DNA of 64,000 bases from Phaeacidiphilus oryzae TH49 (GTDB lineage Bacteria; Actinomycetota; Actinomycetes; Streptomycetales; Streptomycetaceae). The notes under the pieces were generated by a model. The model saw nothing but the letters and a program-made list of their open reading frames with translations. It made no database searches and had not been told where the DNA came from. The stretch covers positions 3,046,055 to 3,110,054 of the forward strand of contig NZ_JQMQ01000005.1 of the NCBI RefSeq assembly GCF_000744815.1. The letters run 5' to 3'. Shown here one piece after another: positions 1 through 8,849 of the stretch (the stretch's first letter is position 1; the number at the start of each line of letters is the position of its first letter). Made by a program: the position numbers and the translations under genes.

Positions 1-2
1 TC

Positions 3-2027
3 ATGCAGGACACGCCCGAGACCGGGCAGTACGGCCAGAACGGCCCGTACGGCCAAGGCGGCCCGTACGACCAGACTGGCTCACGCCCGCACAACCAAGC
101 CGGGCAGTACGGCCAGGCCGGGCAGCAGTACGACGGCCAGGGGGCGCAGTACGGCCAGGCCGGCCAGCAGTACGGCGGCCAGCCCGGGCAGTACGGCGGC
201 CAGCCTGGGCAGCAGTACGGCCAGGGCGCCCAGTACGGCCGGCCCGGCCCGTACCAGCAGGCGGGGCAGCAGTACGGCCAGGCAGGGCAGCAGTACGGCC
301 AGGCGGGGCAGTACGACCCGAGCGGCGGCTACGGCCGGCCCGGGCCCGGCGCCGACCCCGGCCAGGACGACGGCGGCCACGGGCGGCCCCCCTCCCGGCG
401 CTTCGGCCTCTCCGGGCTTCCCGGCGGTTCGCGCCCCTGGACGATCGGCGCCCTCTGCCTCGTGCTGGTCTGCGGCGGCGCGTACGGCGCGTACGCGCTG
501 ACCTCCGGCTCCGGCGGCGGATCGGGCTCGGACAAGTCCTCGGCGCGGAGCGCGCCCCCGCCGGTCACCACCACCCCCACCCGAGCCCAGGCGGCCGAGG
601 CGGTGACCGCGTTCCTCAAGGACTGGCAGTCCGGGAACCTGGACTCGGCGGCCGGTCGGACGGACGACAAGTCCACCGCCCTCTCGGATCTGACGAACTA
701 TCGGAACGGCCTCCACCCCTCGGCGCTGACGCTGGGCTCGGCCACCGTCGGCGCGGCGGACCCCAAGGTGACCCACGCCCTGCGGAGCACCTTCCAGGTG
801 ACCGCGACGGTCGCCGGCCACCCCTGGTCCTACGCCGGCGCGGCGGACGTCCTGGACATCGGCGGGAAGCCGGTCGTCCACTGGGCCACCGACGTCCTCC
901 ACCCGGGCCTCGCCACCGGCGAGCGGCTGAAGACCGGTTCGACCCCGGCGACCACCGCGAACGTCGTGGACCGCAACGGCCGGGCGCTGACCGCCGCCGC
1001 GTACCCGTCCCTGGCCAACATGCTGGCCTCGCTGGACACCACCTACGCGGCCAAGGTGCAGAAGGCGCCCGGGACCGGGGTCGCGGTCACCGACGCCTCG
1101 GGCAAGACGCTGCGCAGCATGACCGCCTTCACCCCCGCCAAGCCCGGCACCGTCCACACCACCCTGGACGCCTCGGTGGAGGCCCGGGCCGAGAAGGCGA
1201 TCAAGGACCCGCACAACAAGAAGATGCCGTCCTCGGTGGTCGCCCTCGACTACCGGACCGGCGAGATCCGGGCGCTCGCCGGGAACGCGGCGATCGGCGG
1301 TGCGGCGGCCCCCGGCTCGACGATGAAGATGATCACCGCCTCGGCGCTGATCGACAAGGCCGGGGCGAAGCCCTCGGACTCGGTGCCCTGCGTGGCGAAG
1401 ACCGTGATCAACGGCCAGACCTTCCACAACATGGACAACGAGAAGGCCACCGGCAACAACCTGATGCAGGACTTCGCGATGTCCTGCAACACCGCCTTCA
1501 TCAACGAGTCCACCCGGAAGCTGAAGTTCGGCGACCTCAAGGACGAGGCGGACAGCGTCTTCGGCCTGGGCAGCTGGTCGATCGGGGTGCCGAGCGCGGA
1601 CCCGAGCGTCCCGGTCGAGGACAGCAAGAACATGCAGGCCGAACAGACCATCGGCCAGGGCCAGGTGACGATGAACCCGCTGGTGATCGCCTCCATCGCG
1701 GCGACCATCGCGGACAGCGGCTTCCACCAGCCGATCCTCGTCCCCGGACTGAAGCAGGTCACCGCGGCCCGGCCGATCTCGGCGAACACCGCCTCCCTGG
1801 TCCGCCAGATGATGGCGGCCACCGCGCAGTACGGCACCGCGGCCCCCCGGATGACCGGGATCAACGGCGGCGCCAAGACCGGCACGGCGGAGACGGCGAA
1901 CGGCACCAACGGCTGGTTCGCCGCCTACGACCAGGGCAACGGCCTGGCCGTCGGCGCGCTGACGGTCGGCGGCAAGCAGGGCGTCCTCTCGGCGGGCTAC
2001 GTCGCCCGGGACGTGCTGGTCGGCTAG
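3..2027 (+). CDS. Penicillin-binding transpeptidase with Gly/Gln/Tyr-rich cytoplasmic N-terminus
   Basis: Predicted class B penicillin-binding protein (674 aa) that cross-links peptidoglycan on the outer face of the membrane. Residues ~6-120 are a low-complexity run of Gly-Gln-Tyr units, followed by one transmembrane helix (~146-166), an NTF2-like/MecA-N-type region (~195-310) and the transpeptidase domain. All three active-site motifs are present: S439-T-M-K442, S494-C-N and K625-T-G. The start is the ATG at base 3; the upstream ribosome site is outside the window, so the true start could lie further left. The next gene is a close paralog in the same orientation, but a strong hairpin separates them. 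The repetitive N-terminus is absent from the paralog. The family assignment is firm; the specific role in growth or sporulation is not visible. Confidence 0.85.
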   Translation: MQDTPETGQYGQNGPYGQGGPYDQTGSRPHNQAGQYGQAGQQYDGQGAQYGQAGQQYGGQPGQYGGQPGQQYGQGAQYGRPGPYQQAGQQYGQAGQQYGQAGQYDPSGGYGRPGPGADPGQDDGGHGRPPSRRFGLSGLPGGSRPWTIGALCLVLVCGGAYGAYALTSGSGGGSGSDKSSARSAPPPVTTTPTRAQAAEAVTAFLKDWQSGNLDSAAGRTDDKSTALSDLTNYRNGLHPSALTLGSATVGAADPKVTHALRSTFQVTATVAGHPWSYAGAADVLDIGGKPVVHWATDVLHPGLATGERLKTGSTPATTANVVDRNGRALTAAAYPSLANMLASLDTTYAAKVQKAPGTGVAVTDASGKTLRSMTAFTPAKPGTVHTTLDASVEARAEKAIKDPHNKKMPSSVVALDYRTGEIRALAGNAAIGGAAAPGSTMKMITASALIDKAGAKPSDSVPCVAKTVINGQTFHNMDNEKATGNNLMQDFAMSCNTAFINESTRKLKFGDLKDEADSVFGLGSWSIGVPSADPSVPVEDSKNMQAEQTIGQGQVTMNPLVIASIAATIADSGFHQPILVPGLKQVTAARPISANTASLVRQMMAATAQYGTAAPRMTGINGGAKTGTAETANGTNGWFAAYDQGNGLAVGALTVGGKQGVLSAGYVARDVLVG

Positions 2028-2040
2028 TCGGCAACCACCG

Positions 2041-2072
2041 CGGCGCCGCACTCGACCCCGAGTGCGGCGCCG
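2041..2072 (+). terminator. Hairpin terminator after first PBP gene
   Basis: A 14-bp perfect stem (CGGCGCCGCACTCG and its complement) with loop ACCC lies 13 bases after the stop codon. No T-run follows, as is usual in actinomycetes. It implies that the second PBP gene has its own promoter in 2073-2207, where a TAGGAT (2163-2168) could serve as a -10 box. Confidence 0.7.
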
Positions 2073-2207
2073 TTCCGCGTCCCGGGAACCCCCTCCGTGC
2101 CCGTGGGTAACGGTTTGCACACACCACTCCCACTCCCCGATCAGCCCGCTGGAACATGTGTTTAGGATGCGAACAAAGTCGGGGGGCCGACTGGACGTCT
2201 GGGGGGC

Positions 2208-3863
2208 GTGAAGCGCATGCGGCGTGGTGTGACAACGGGCATCGTGGGGGTCGTCGCAGCGGGGATCCTCGGCTTCGGCGGGTACGGCGCGTACAACATC
2301 CTCCACGCCCTGACCGACACCGGCGGAAGCTCCGGCACCAGCATCGGGACGGTCGGCGGCGCGCCCAGCACCTCGCAGGCGACCGACCTGGCCCACAAGT
2401 TCCTCGACGACTGGTCGGCCGGGCGGGACGACCAGGCGGGCAGCGAGACGGACAGCCCGCAGACCGCGCAGAGCGCCCTGGACGCCTACCGCTCGGACCT
2501 CGGCGTCCAGTCGCTGACGTTCGGTCAGGTCTCGGCGGAGGCCGGCGGCGACACCGACCACCCCTCCGACGTCCGGGTCTCCTTCCAGGCCTCGCTGAAG
2601 CTCGGCTCCGGCATCGGCGCCTGGTCGTACGACGGACGCCTCGACATCACCAACGACGCCGGGCAGGCCCGGGTGCGCTGGGACAACGACGTTCTCTACC
2701 CCGGGCTGAAGGACAGCGAGAAGCTCATCGCCGGCTCGATCCCGGCCAGCGGCACGGAGATCACCGACCGGCACGGGACCGTGCTGGACACCACCGCCGA
2801 CCCGTCGCTGGGCCCGATCGTCTCCGCCCTCTCCGACAAGTACGCGGGCCAGCTGAACGGCACCCCGGGCAAGGGCATCGCCGTCGTCGCCGCGGAGAGC
2901 TCCAACGGGCAGGGCAGCGCGGTGACCAAGCGCGTCCTCAAGTCCGTGACCCAGCCCAAGCCGGCGACCCTCCGCACCACCCTGGACGCGAGCCTCCAGG
3001 CCGCCGCCGAGAAGGCGGTACGGCTCCCCGAACTCAAGGGCCTGCCCACCGCGCTGGTCGCCATCGACCCCTCGGACGGGCAGATCCGGGCGGTGGCGGA
3101 CCCTAGCGGGACCACGGCGCTGACCGGTCACATCGCTCCCGGGTCCACCTTCAAGCTGATCACCTCGGCCGCACTGCTGGACAAGGGCGGGCTCTCCACC
3201 AGCAGTCCCGCCACCTGTACGCCCACCGTCATGGTGAACGGTGAGACCTTTCACAACGTCGACAACGAGTCCGCCAGCGGCTCCACCCTCGCCCGGGACT
3301 TCGAGATGTCCTGCAACACCGCCTTCATCCGGCTCGCCGACAACCATCTGGGCATGACCGACATCAAGGACGAGGCGGACGGCGTCTTCGGCCTGGACGG
3401 TAACTGGCAGGTCGGCGTCCCCACCCCGGACGGGGCGGTCCCCGACCCCGGCGGCAGCCGGAACGAGCGGGCCGGCGACGCCATCGGCCAGGGCCAGGTC
3501 GCGGTCAGCCCGCTCACCATGGCCTCGGTCACCGCCACCGTCGCCTCCGGGACCTTCCGCCAGCCCGTGCTGTTGCCGAGCCTGCCGCAGACCCCGGCCG
3601 CCCGCTCGCTCTCCCCCTCCGCCGCGGCCGCCATCCGCTCGATGATGCGCGGCACCGCCCAGTACGGCACCGCCGCCCCGCGGCTCTCCGGCTTCAGCGG
3701 GGTCGGCGCCAAGACCGGCACCGCCGAGGTCGGCGACGGCACCAACGGCTGGTTCGTCGCCTACGACAGCCGGATCGCGGTGGCCGCGGTCACCCTCGGC
3801 GGCCACACCGGCGCCGACTCGGCCGGCTACGCGGTCAAGTCCCTTCTGAGCTCGGACGGCTGA
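2208..3863 (+). CDS. Penicillin-binding transpeptidase, tandem paralog
   Basis: Class B penicillin-binding protein of 551 aa starting at GTG 2208. It has a short cytoplasmic tail, one transmembrane helix (~residues 6-28), a MecA-N/NTF2-like region (~60-165) and a transpeptidase domain. Active-site motifs are S313-T-F-K316, S368-C-N370 and K502-T-G504. It shares domain order and many motif contexts with the preceding gene, so the pair looks like an old tandem duplication. The main difference is the lack of the Gly-Gln-Tyr-rich extension. The 180-base gap before it holds a terminator and presumably a promoter. The family is certain; the physiological role is not known from the sequence. Confidence 0.87.
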   Translation: MKRMRRGVTTGIVGVVAAGILGFGGYGAYNILHALTDTGGSSGTSIGTVGGAPSTSQATDLAHKFLDDWSAGRDDQAGSETDSPQTAQSALDAYRSDLGVQSLTFGQVSAEAGGDTDHPSDVRVSFQASLKLGSGIGAWSYDGRLDITNDAGQARVRWDNDVLYPGLKDSEKLIAGSIPASGTEITDRHGTVLDTTADPSLGPIVSALSDKYAGQLNGTPGKGIAVVAAESSNGQGSAVTKRVLKSVTQPKPATLRTTLDASLQAAAEKAVRLPELKGLPTALVAIDPSDGQIRAVADPSGTTALTGHIAPGSTFKLITSAALLDKGGLSTSSPATCTPTVMVNGETFHNVDNESASGSTLARDFEMSCNTAFIRLADNHLGMTDIKDEADGVFGLDGNWQVGVPTPDGAVPDPGGSRNERAGDAIGQGQVAVSPLTMASVTATVASGTFRQPVLLPSLPQTPAARSLSPSAAAAIRSMMRGTAQYGTAAPRLSGFSGVGAKTGTAEVGDGTNGWFVAYDSRIAVAAVTLGGHTGADSAGYAVKSLLSSDG

Positions 3864-3908
3864 CGGTACGTCAGGGCGGCGTCAAGGCGCGTCGAGGCGG
3901 CGGGGCGG

Positions 3909-5510
3909 CTAGGCGTAGACGCCCTTGAGGTTGTCCCGGGCCGGCCTGGTGTGCCCGGCCGGCCCGGCGGCGAAGGCGCGGAAGAGGTTCTCCGTGGTCC
4001 GGGTGACGAAGAGCCTGGTCCGGGCGTCCATCCCGTGGTCGCGGCCGTCGTCCCTGGTCCCGGCCATCAGGCCCTCCACCCAGCGCATGGTGCCGCTGCC
4101 GAAGACGCCGGCGCCGCTGCGGGTGCTGTAGTACGCGGAGTCCGAGAAGCTGTGCCGGCCGTTGCAGACCAGCGGCGAGTGGGCCAGCACCTCGATCGGC
4201 CGCGGGGTCGGCACCTCCGGGGTGACTCTGTCGTACTCGACACCGACCAGGTGGGCGAAGGAGTCCCCGCGGCGCACCCCGGTGCCCTCGTACAGCCAGT
4301 GGTCCGGGGTGTGGACGACGTAGGGGGCGTCCGTCGGGTAGCCCTCGTAGTAGACGCCGGTCATCGAGGACTCCGGGTCGGCGGCCGGGGGCTCGCGGAA
4401 GTCGGTGGAGACCAGTTTGCGGTCCCGGAAGTACTCCGGGTCGTTCTGCCAGTCGGTCTTGTAGCAGACGACCGAGCGGTTGGCGCCTCCGCCGCGGCCC
4501 TTCTCCAGGCGGACCCGGCGGAAGCAGGTGTTGGCGCCGAGGAAGGCCAGGTTGGTGCCGGCGTCCCGGGCCCGGGTGACGGAGGCCCGCTGCTCCGGCG
4601 TCCAGTACTCGTCGTGGCCCAGCGAGAAGAGCGCGGTGGCGCCGTGCAGCACGGTCGGGTCGAGGTGGACGTCGATGCCGGTGGTGTAGGCGAGCGGGAT
4701 GCCGAGCCGCTCGGCGAGGACCACCGCGGCCCGCTCGTACACCATGAACTTCTCCGCGCCGCTCGAGTCGTACGGCCGGTCGAAGGTGACGGAGAGCGAG
4801 CGGGTCGCATATGAGCCGTTCTCGCCCTGGTAGAGGCTGTAGCCGCCCCACAGGTTGTACGCCTGCCAGGTGGCCGGGGCGTGCATCAGCAGGGTGCGGC
4901 CGTCGGCGGAGGCCGAGCGCACCACCATCGGCACGTACCGCTGGTGGCCGTGCTCGCCGTCGAGGCGGAGGAGGTAGGCGCCCTCGGGCCAGCCGTCCGT
5001 GCCGACGGTCAGGTCCTGGTCCCAGCCGGCGTGGACGGTGCGGGTGGCCGGGAGGAAGGCGGCGGGCGACTGGCGGCGGCCGGCCACCCGGTCGGAGCGC
5101 CAGACCAGGCGGGCCTGGTCGCCGTGGTACCAGCCGACCCGGTAGGCGGAGACCCGGAAGGCGTCGGCGGTGGTCGAGACGTGCAGCCCGAAGGGCTCGC
5201 CGGGCAGGACGCTGACCTTGTCGGTGTAGCCGAGGATCGCCTCGGCCGGGCCCTGGGAGGTGATCCGCCAGTCGGGGCTGCCGGGGCGGTCGTTCTCGGT
5301 CAGCACGGAGGGGCCGTGGCCGGTGCCGGCGGAGGCGTCGCCGGCGGCGGCCGGGCCCTTGTGCCCGCCCGAGTCGGCGGAGCAGGCGGCGATGCCGAGA
5401 CCGACCGCGCCCGCGGCCACTCCGGCGGCCCCGGCGGCGAGGAACCGCCGCCGCCGAATGCCGCTGGGGCGCGCCGGCTCTTCGTTTCCGGGATTTCCGT
5501 CCTGGACCAT
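3909..5510 (-). CDS. Tat-exported lipoprotein, N,N-dimethylformamidase beta subunit-like
   Basis: 533-aa secreted protein. The N-terminus carries a twin-arginine signal (RRRRFLAAG, residues ~19-27), a hydrophobic stretch and a lipobox-like IAAC, so it is probably exported folded and anchored as a lipoprotein. The mature part resembles the large-subunit C-terminal family of N,N-dimethylformamidase (DUF6605-type), with a GHDEYW motif around the middle and many Tyr/Trp/His positions. The substrate is unknown; the family includes many actinobacterial proteins never assayed. It converges with the PBP gene (45 bases between stop codons). It stands alone, with no visible partner subunit. Confidence 0.7.
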   Translation of the reverse strand: MVQDGNPGNEEPARPSGIRRRRFLAAGAAGVAAGAVGLGIAACSADSGGHKGPAAAGDASAGTGHGPSVLTENDRPGSPDWRITSQGPAEAILGYTDKVSVLPGEPFGLHVSTTADAFRVSAYRVGWYHGDQARLVWRSDRVAGRRQSPAAFLPATRTVHAGWDQDLTVGTDGWPEGAYLLRLDGEHGHQRYVPMVVRSASADGRTLLMHAPATWQAYNLWGGYSLYQGENGSYATRSLSVTFDRPYDSSGAEKFMVYERAAVVLAERLGIPLAYTTGIDVHLDPTVLHGATALFSLGHDEYWTPEQRASVTRARDAGTNLAFLGANTCFRRVRLEKGRGGGANRSVVCYKTDWQNDPEYFRDRKLVSTDFREPPAADPESSMTGVYYEGYPTDAPYVVHTPDHWLYEGTGVRRGDSFAHLVGVEYDRVTPEVPTPRPIEVLAHSPLVCNGRHSFSDSAYYSTRSGAGVFGSGTMRWVEGLMAGTRDDGRDHGMDARTRLFVTRTTENLFRAFAAGPAGHTRPARDNLKGVYA

Positions 5511-5647
5511 CTGCCACTACCTCGCGGACCGCTCTCGACGCCGATGCTTTGTCCACCATCCTGCTGCAGGTCAGCGAGGCCCGGCGGCCCGAACTACGCT
5601 CACTTACCCAATGCTTGACTGGGAGTCGGGGCGGGAGCGGGCCGGCC

Positions 5648-6145
5648 TCAGGTCGCCGAGCCGGCGGCGGCGCCGGTGGCGAGTCCGCTGCCCCAGCGGC
5701 GGAGGGCGTCCTGGAGGTCCAGCGGGAGGACGCCCGCCCCGCCGTCCGCCGGCCAGTCCTCGCGCGGGACCCGCCACATCACCTCGAACTCGATCCCGTC
5801 CGGGTCCTGCGCGTACAGCGACTTGGACACGCCGTGGTCGGACTGGCCGACCAGGGCGTCGCGGCGGACCAGCTCCTCGCGGGCGGCGGTCAGCTCGCCG
5901 AGGGTGCCGACCTCCCACGCCAGGTGGTAGAGCCCGACGCTGCCGCGGGAGGGGGCCGGGGCGCCCCCGCCGAGGGCGAAAAGCCCGAGGTCGTGGTCGT
6001 TCAGGCTGTCCGGGGCGCGGAGGAAGGCGGCCCGGCCGGGGATCTCGGCGGCCACCCCGAAGCCGAGCACGGCGGAGTAGAACTCCACCGACCGGCGGAC
6101 GTCCCTGATGTACAGCACGGCGTGGTTCAGTCGGCGCACGGCCAT
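5648..6145 (-). CDS. VOC-family (glyoxalase/extradiol dioxygenase-like) metalloprotein
   Basis: 165-aa protein with two beta-alpha-beta-beta-beta modules of the vicinal oxygen chelate fold. The likely metal ligands are H8 (RLNHAVLYI), H74 (GLYHLAWEV) and E119 (DGIEFEVMW), the 2-His-1-carboxylate pattern of catechol 2,3-dioxygenase-like members. The C-terminal 30 residues are Ala/Gly-rich and probably disordered. It starts at ATG 6145 and is divergent from ybaK with about 150 bases between. The substrate cannot be inferred from the neighbours. Confidence 0.75.
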   Translation of the reverse strand: MAVRRLNHAVLYIRDVRRSVEFYSAVLGFGVAAEIPGRAAFLRAPDSLNDHDLGLFALGGGAPAPSRGSVGLYHLAWEVGTLGELTAAREELVRRDALVGQSDHGVSKSLYAQDPDGIEFEVMWRVPREDWPADGGAGVLPLDLQDALRRWGSGLATGAAAGSAT

Positions 6146-6297
6146 GGTGGCTGCTCTCCTCGGTTCGAAAATCCTCTTCCTAGCAAGATACCTCGTTCAC
6201 GGGCGGAACGGAGCGGGGCGGAGCGGGCGGAACGGAGTGGCGGCGGCCCCGGAAACCGATTGCCCGGCGGGCGCCCCGCTCGCTACCGTCCCGGACC

Positions 6298-6789
6298 ATG
6301 GCAACCTCCCGCACCAACGGCGGCGGTGGCGCCGCCCGCTTCCGGTCCGCCCTGGAGGCCACCGGCCTCAGCCCTGAGCAGCGCTCGTTCCCGGAGTCGA
6401 CGAGGAGCGCGGTCGAGGCCGCGAACGCGATCGGCTGCGAGCTCGCCCAGATCACCAAGTCCCTCGTCTTCCAGGTGGACGGGGAGCCGGTGCTGGTGCT
6501 GATCGACGGGGCGTCCCGGGTGGACCCCCGCAAGGTGGCGGCGGCGCTCAGCGCCGAGCGGGTGGAACGCGCGGACGCGCGGCTGGTCCGCGAGGCGACG
6601 GGGTACGCGATCGGCGGGGTCGCGCCGTTCGGCCATGCGACCCGGCTGCGGGTGCTGGCGGACGAGGGGCTCACCCGCCACCAGATCCTGTGGGCGGCGG
6701 CGGGGACGCCGAACGCGGTCTTCTCCCTGACCCCCGCCGAACTCTTCGCCCACACGAAGGCCGTACTCGCGGACGTCTCAGCGCTGTGA
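6298..6789 (+). CDS. YbaK/EbsC-type aminoacyl-tRNA deacylase
   Basis: 163-aa single-domain protein of the YbaK/ProX family, which hydrolyses mischarged aminoacyl-tRNAs (for example Cys-tRNA-Pro) in trans. The family signature is visible as AQITKSLVFQVDG (residues ~51-63, containing the conserved Lys) and as a Gly-rich GYAIGGVAPFGH segment (~101-112). The start is ATG 6298. The gene converges with the membrane protein on the other strand, whose frame, as sequenced, runs antisense through this whole gene; this gene is the credible one there. Confidence 0.85.
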   Translation: MATSRTNGGGGAARFRSALEATGLSPEQRSFPESTRSAVEAANAIGCELAQITKSLVFQVDGEPVLVLIDGASRVDPRKVAAALSAERVERADARLVREATGYAIGGVAPFGHATRLRVLADEGLTRHQILWAAAGTPNAVFSLTPAELFAHTKAVLADVSAL

Positions 6790-8021
6790 TCCCCCCGCCT
6801 CGGAGGCAGGCCCGAAGGGCCGCCTGAGGGCCGCGGGGAACCCCCGCCCAGCCCGCCACCGCAGGGTGGCGCCGCCGCGCGGGGCCACACCAGGAGGACG
6901 GCCGGGAGGCCGAGGTAGCCGAAGCGGCCGGCCGGGGCCAGCAGAAAGGCCGCGGCCAGGCCCACGGCGAGGCGGTCGGCCGCCTGCCTGGCGGTGTGCG
7001 GCGGCCGGGCCAGCACCCACCAGGTGACGGCCAGGGCGCAGGCGGCCAGCAGGCCCAGCGCCGCCGCGCGCCCGGAGGGCCCGAGTTCCGCCAGCACATG
7101 CCCCGGCATCGGGCTGGACGCCGGCGTCCGCACCCCCGCGAGTCCCAGCGGGAAGAGCACCACCTGCCGGTACATCGCCCGCGGCGCCCGCAGCGCCACC
7201 GGCACGATCAGCGCCGCCGTCCCCGCCGACGCCGCCAGCCCGCAGCGCAGCGGGTCCCCCCGCCGTCCCCGGAGCAGCAGCAGGGCGATCGGCACCGCCG
7301 GCCACGCCGTCCACTTCAGCCCGCAGGCCAGTGCCAGCACCAGCCCGGCCGGCACCGCCCGCCGCCGCGCCGCCAGCGCCGTCCCGAGGCAGCAGAGCCC
7401 GATGATCGGCAGGTCCACACCGCCGACTGCGGCCGGTAGCGCCACCAGCGGAGAGGCGACCAGCGCCCCCAGCGCCACCGCCAGCGCCCCGGCCCCGCGG
7501 TCGGCGTCCCGCGGCCGCAGCAGGTACCAGGACGCCGCCAGCGAGACCGCGAAGACCGCGAGGAACCACAGCCGCGGATCGCCCACCAGCCCGAACAACG
7601 CCATTGCCGGGAAGTAGGGGTGATAGTCCGTCACCCACAGCGGGTGCTCCAGGTACGGCGAGCCGGTGTGCAGCAACAGCCGCGCGGAGTCCCGCACCAC
7701 CGGCACCTCGGACTGCGCCCAGCCGTTCTGCCGGATCAGCAGGTACGGCACCACCAGCGCCCCGGCCAGCCCGGTCGCCACCGCCGCGCCCGCCGCCCAC
7801 CGCCGCGGCAGCAGCAGTGCCGCCGCCCCCGCGAGGGCGTACCCCGCGCCCGCCGCCGCCCCCCAGAGCCGCTGCGTGCCGAGGTGGGAGAGCAGCGGGA
7901 AGCCGGCCGCCCAGCCGGCCGCCACCGCGCAGCCGAGCACCCAGGGCCCGCGCCCGCGGATCTGCGGCTCCGCGCTCTCGACCCGTCGCCGGCCCGGGAC
8001 CAAAACCGGAGTGATCGTCAC
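6778..8021 (-). CDS. Multipass membrane protein, GT87/DUF2029-like glycosyltransferase, probable C-terminal frameshift
   Basis: About 380 residues form roughly ten hydrophobic helices, with a conserved-looking loop (HTGSPYLEHPLWVTDYHPYF, residues ~120-139) typical of polyprenol-phosphate-sugar-dependent GT-C enzymes (GT87-like). It would transfer a sugar on the outer face of the membrane; the acceptor is unknown. As sequenced, the frame does not stop but continues antisense through ybaK to 6180, giving 613 aa with an implausible Ser/Arg-rich tail. Adding one base in the CCCC run at 6881-6884 moves it to a frame that stops at 6778, just overlapping the ybaK stop as expected for convergent genes. 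I give those bounds. The start is ATG 8021. Confidence 0.6.
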
Positions 8022-8087
8022 ATCTACCGACTCTAGGAAGGAAAGACTGACGAGTCGTCACACCACGGGGGCGTTTCGCCCTCCCTC

Positions 8088-8849
8088 TCAGGTCTCCTCT
8101 CCCGGCGAACCGGTGAGGCCGTTCTCGTAGGCGAAGACCACCGCCTGCGTGCGGTCCCGCAGTTCGAGCTTGGCGAGGATCCGGCCGACATGGGTCTTGA
8201 TGGTCTGCTCGGAGAGGAAGAGGTGCTCGGCGATCTCGCCGTTGGAGAGTCCGCGGGCGACCAGCCGCAGCACGTCCAGCTCCCTGCCGGTGAGCGCCGA
8301 GACGGCCTCCGGCCGCAGGCTGCCGGAGCGGCGGCGGCGGGCCACGTCGGCGATCAGCCGGCGGGTCACGGAGGGCGCGAGCAGCGCCTCGCCCGAGGCC
8401 ACCACCCGGACCGCGGTGACCAGGTCCCGCGCGGGGGCGTCCTTCAGCAGGAATCCGCTGGCGCCGAGCGCGAGCGCCTCGTAGACGTACTCGTCCAGGT
8501 CGAAGGTGGTGAGGATGAGCACCCGGGGGACGCCCTCCCCGGGTCTCGGGGGATCCGAGGCGCCGGCGGGGGCGGGGGCGCCGGCGGCCTGAGCGCCGTC
8601 CTTGCCGAGGATGCGGCCGGTGGCGGTGAGCCCGTCCATGCCGGGCATCCGGATGTCCATCACCACCACGTCCGGGCGCAGCCGTTCGGCCAGCGCCACC
8701 GCCTGGCGGCCGTCGCCGGCCTCGCCGACCATCTCGATGTCCGGCGCCGAGGAGAGCACCGCCCCCAGGCCGTCCCGCACCATCTCCTGATCGTCGACGA
8801 GCAGCACCCGGATCGGCCCGCCGGGCTCGCGTGAGGGCCGCTCAGCCAC
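8088..8849 (-). CDS. NarL/FixJ-family response regulator
   Basis: 253-aa response regulator. The receiver domain spans residues ~12-145 with phospho-acceptor D65 (VVVMDIRMPG) and acidic pocket D19/D20. A Pro/Ala/Gly-rich insertion (~83-105) lies inside the receiver. The C-terminal LuxR-type HTH (~185-245) has the usual LTGRELDVLRLVARGLSNGEIA signature. The start chosen is GTG 8849, which overlaps the stop of the histidine kinase gene (GTGGCTGA) and has a GGAAG upstream; a longer in-frame ATG at 8906 would lie entirely within the kinase gene. It pairs with the kinase as one translationally coupled unit. Confidence 0.88.
   Translation of the reverse strand: MAERPSREPGGPIRVLLVDDQEMVRDGLGAVLSSAPDIEMVGEAGDGRQAVALAERLRPDVVVMDIRMPGMDGLTATGRILGKDGAQAAGAPAPAGASDPPRPGEGVPRVLILTTFDLDEYVYEALALGASGFLLKDAPARDLVTAVRVVASGEALLAPSVTRRLIADVARRRRSGSLRPEAVSALTGRELDVLRLVARGLSNGEIAEHLFLSEQTIKTHVGRILAKLELRDRTQAVVFAYENGLTGSPGEET

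Noticed and set aside
81-3806. 1241-codon open frame antisense to the two PBP genes
   Set aside because: Shadow frame typical of high-GC coding DNA; Gly/Val/Arg-rich and without domains, while the sense frames carry all PBP motifs.
6180-6777. C-terminal 200 residues of the GT87-like frame antisense to ybaK
   Set aside because: The residues are Ser/Arg/Thr-rich without membrane helices; a one-base correction gives a natural stop at 6778.
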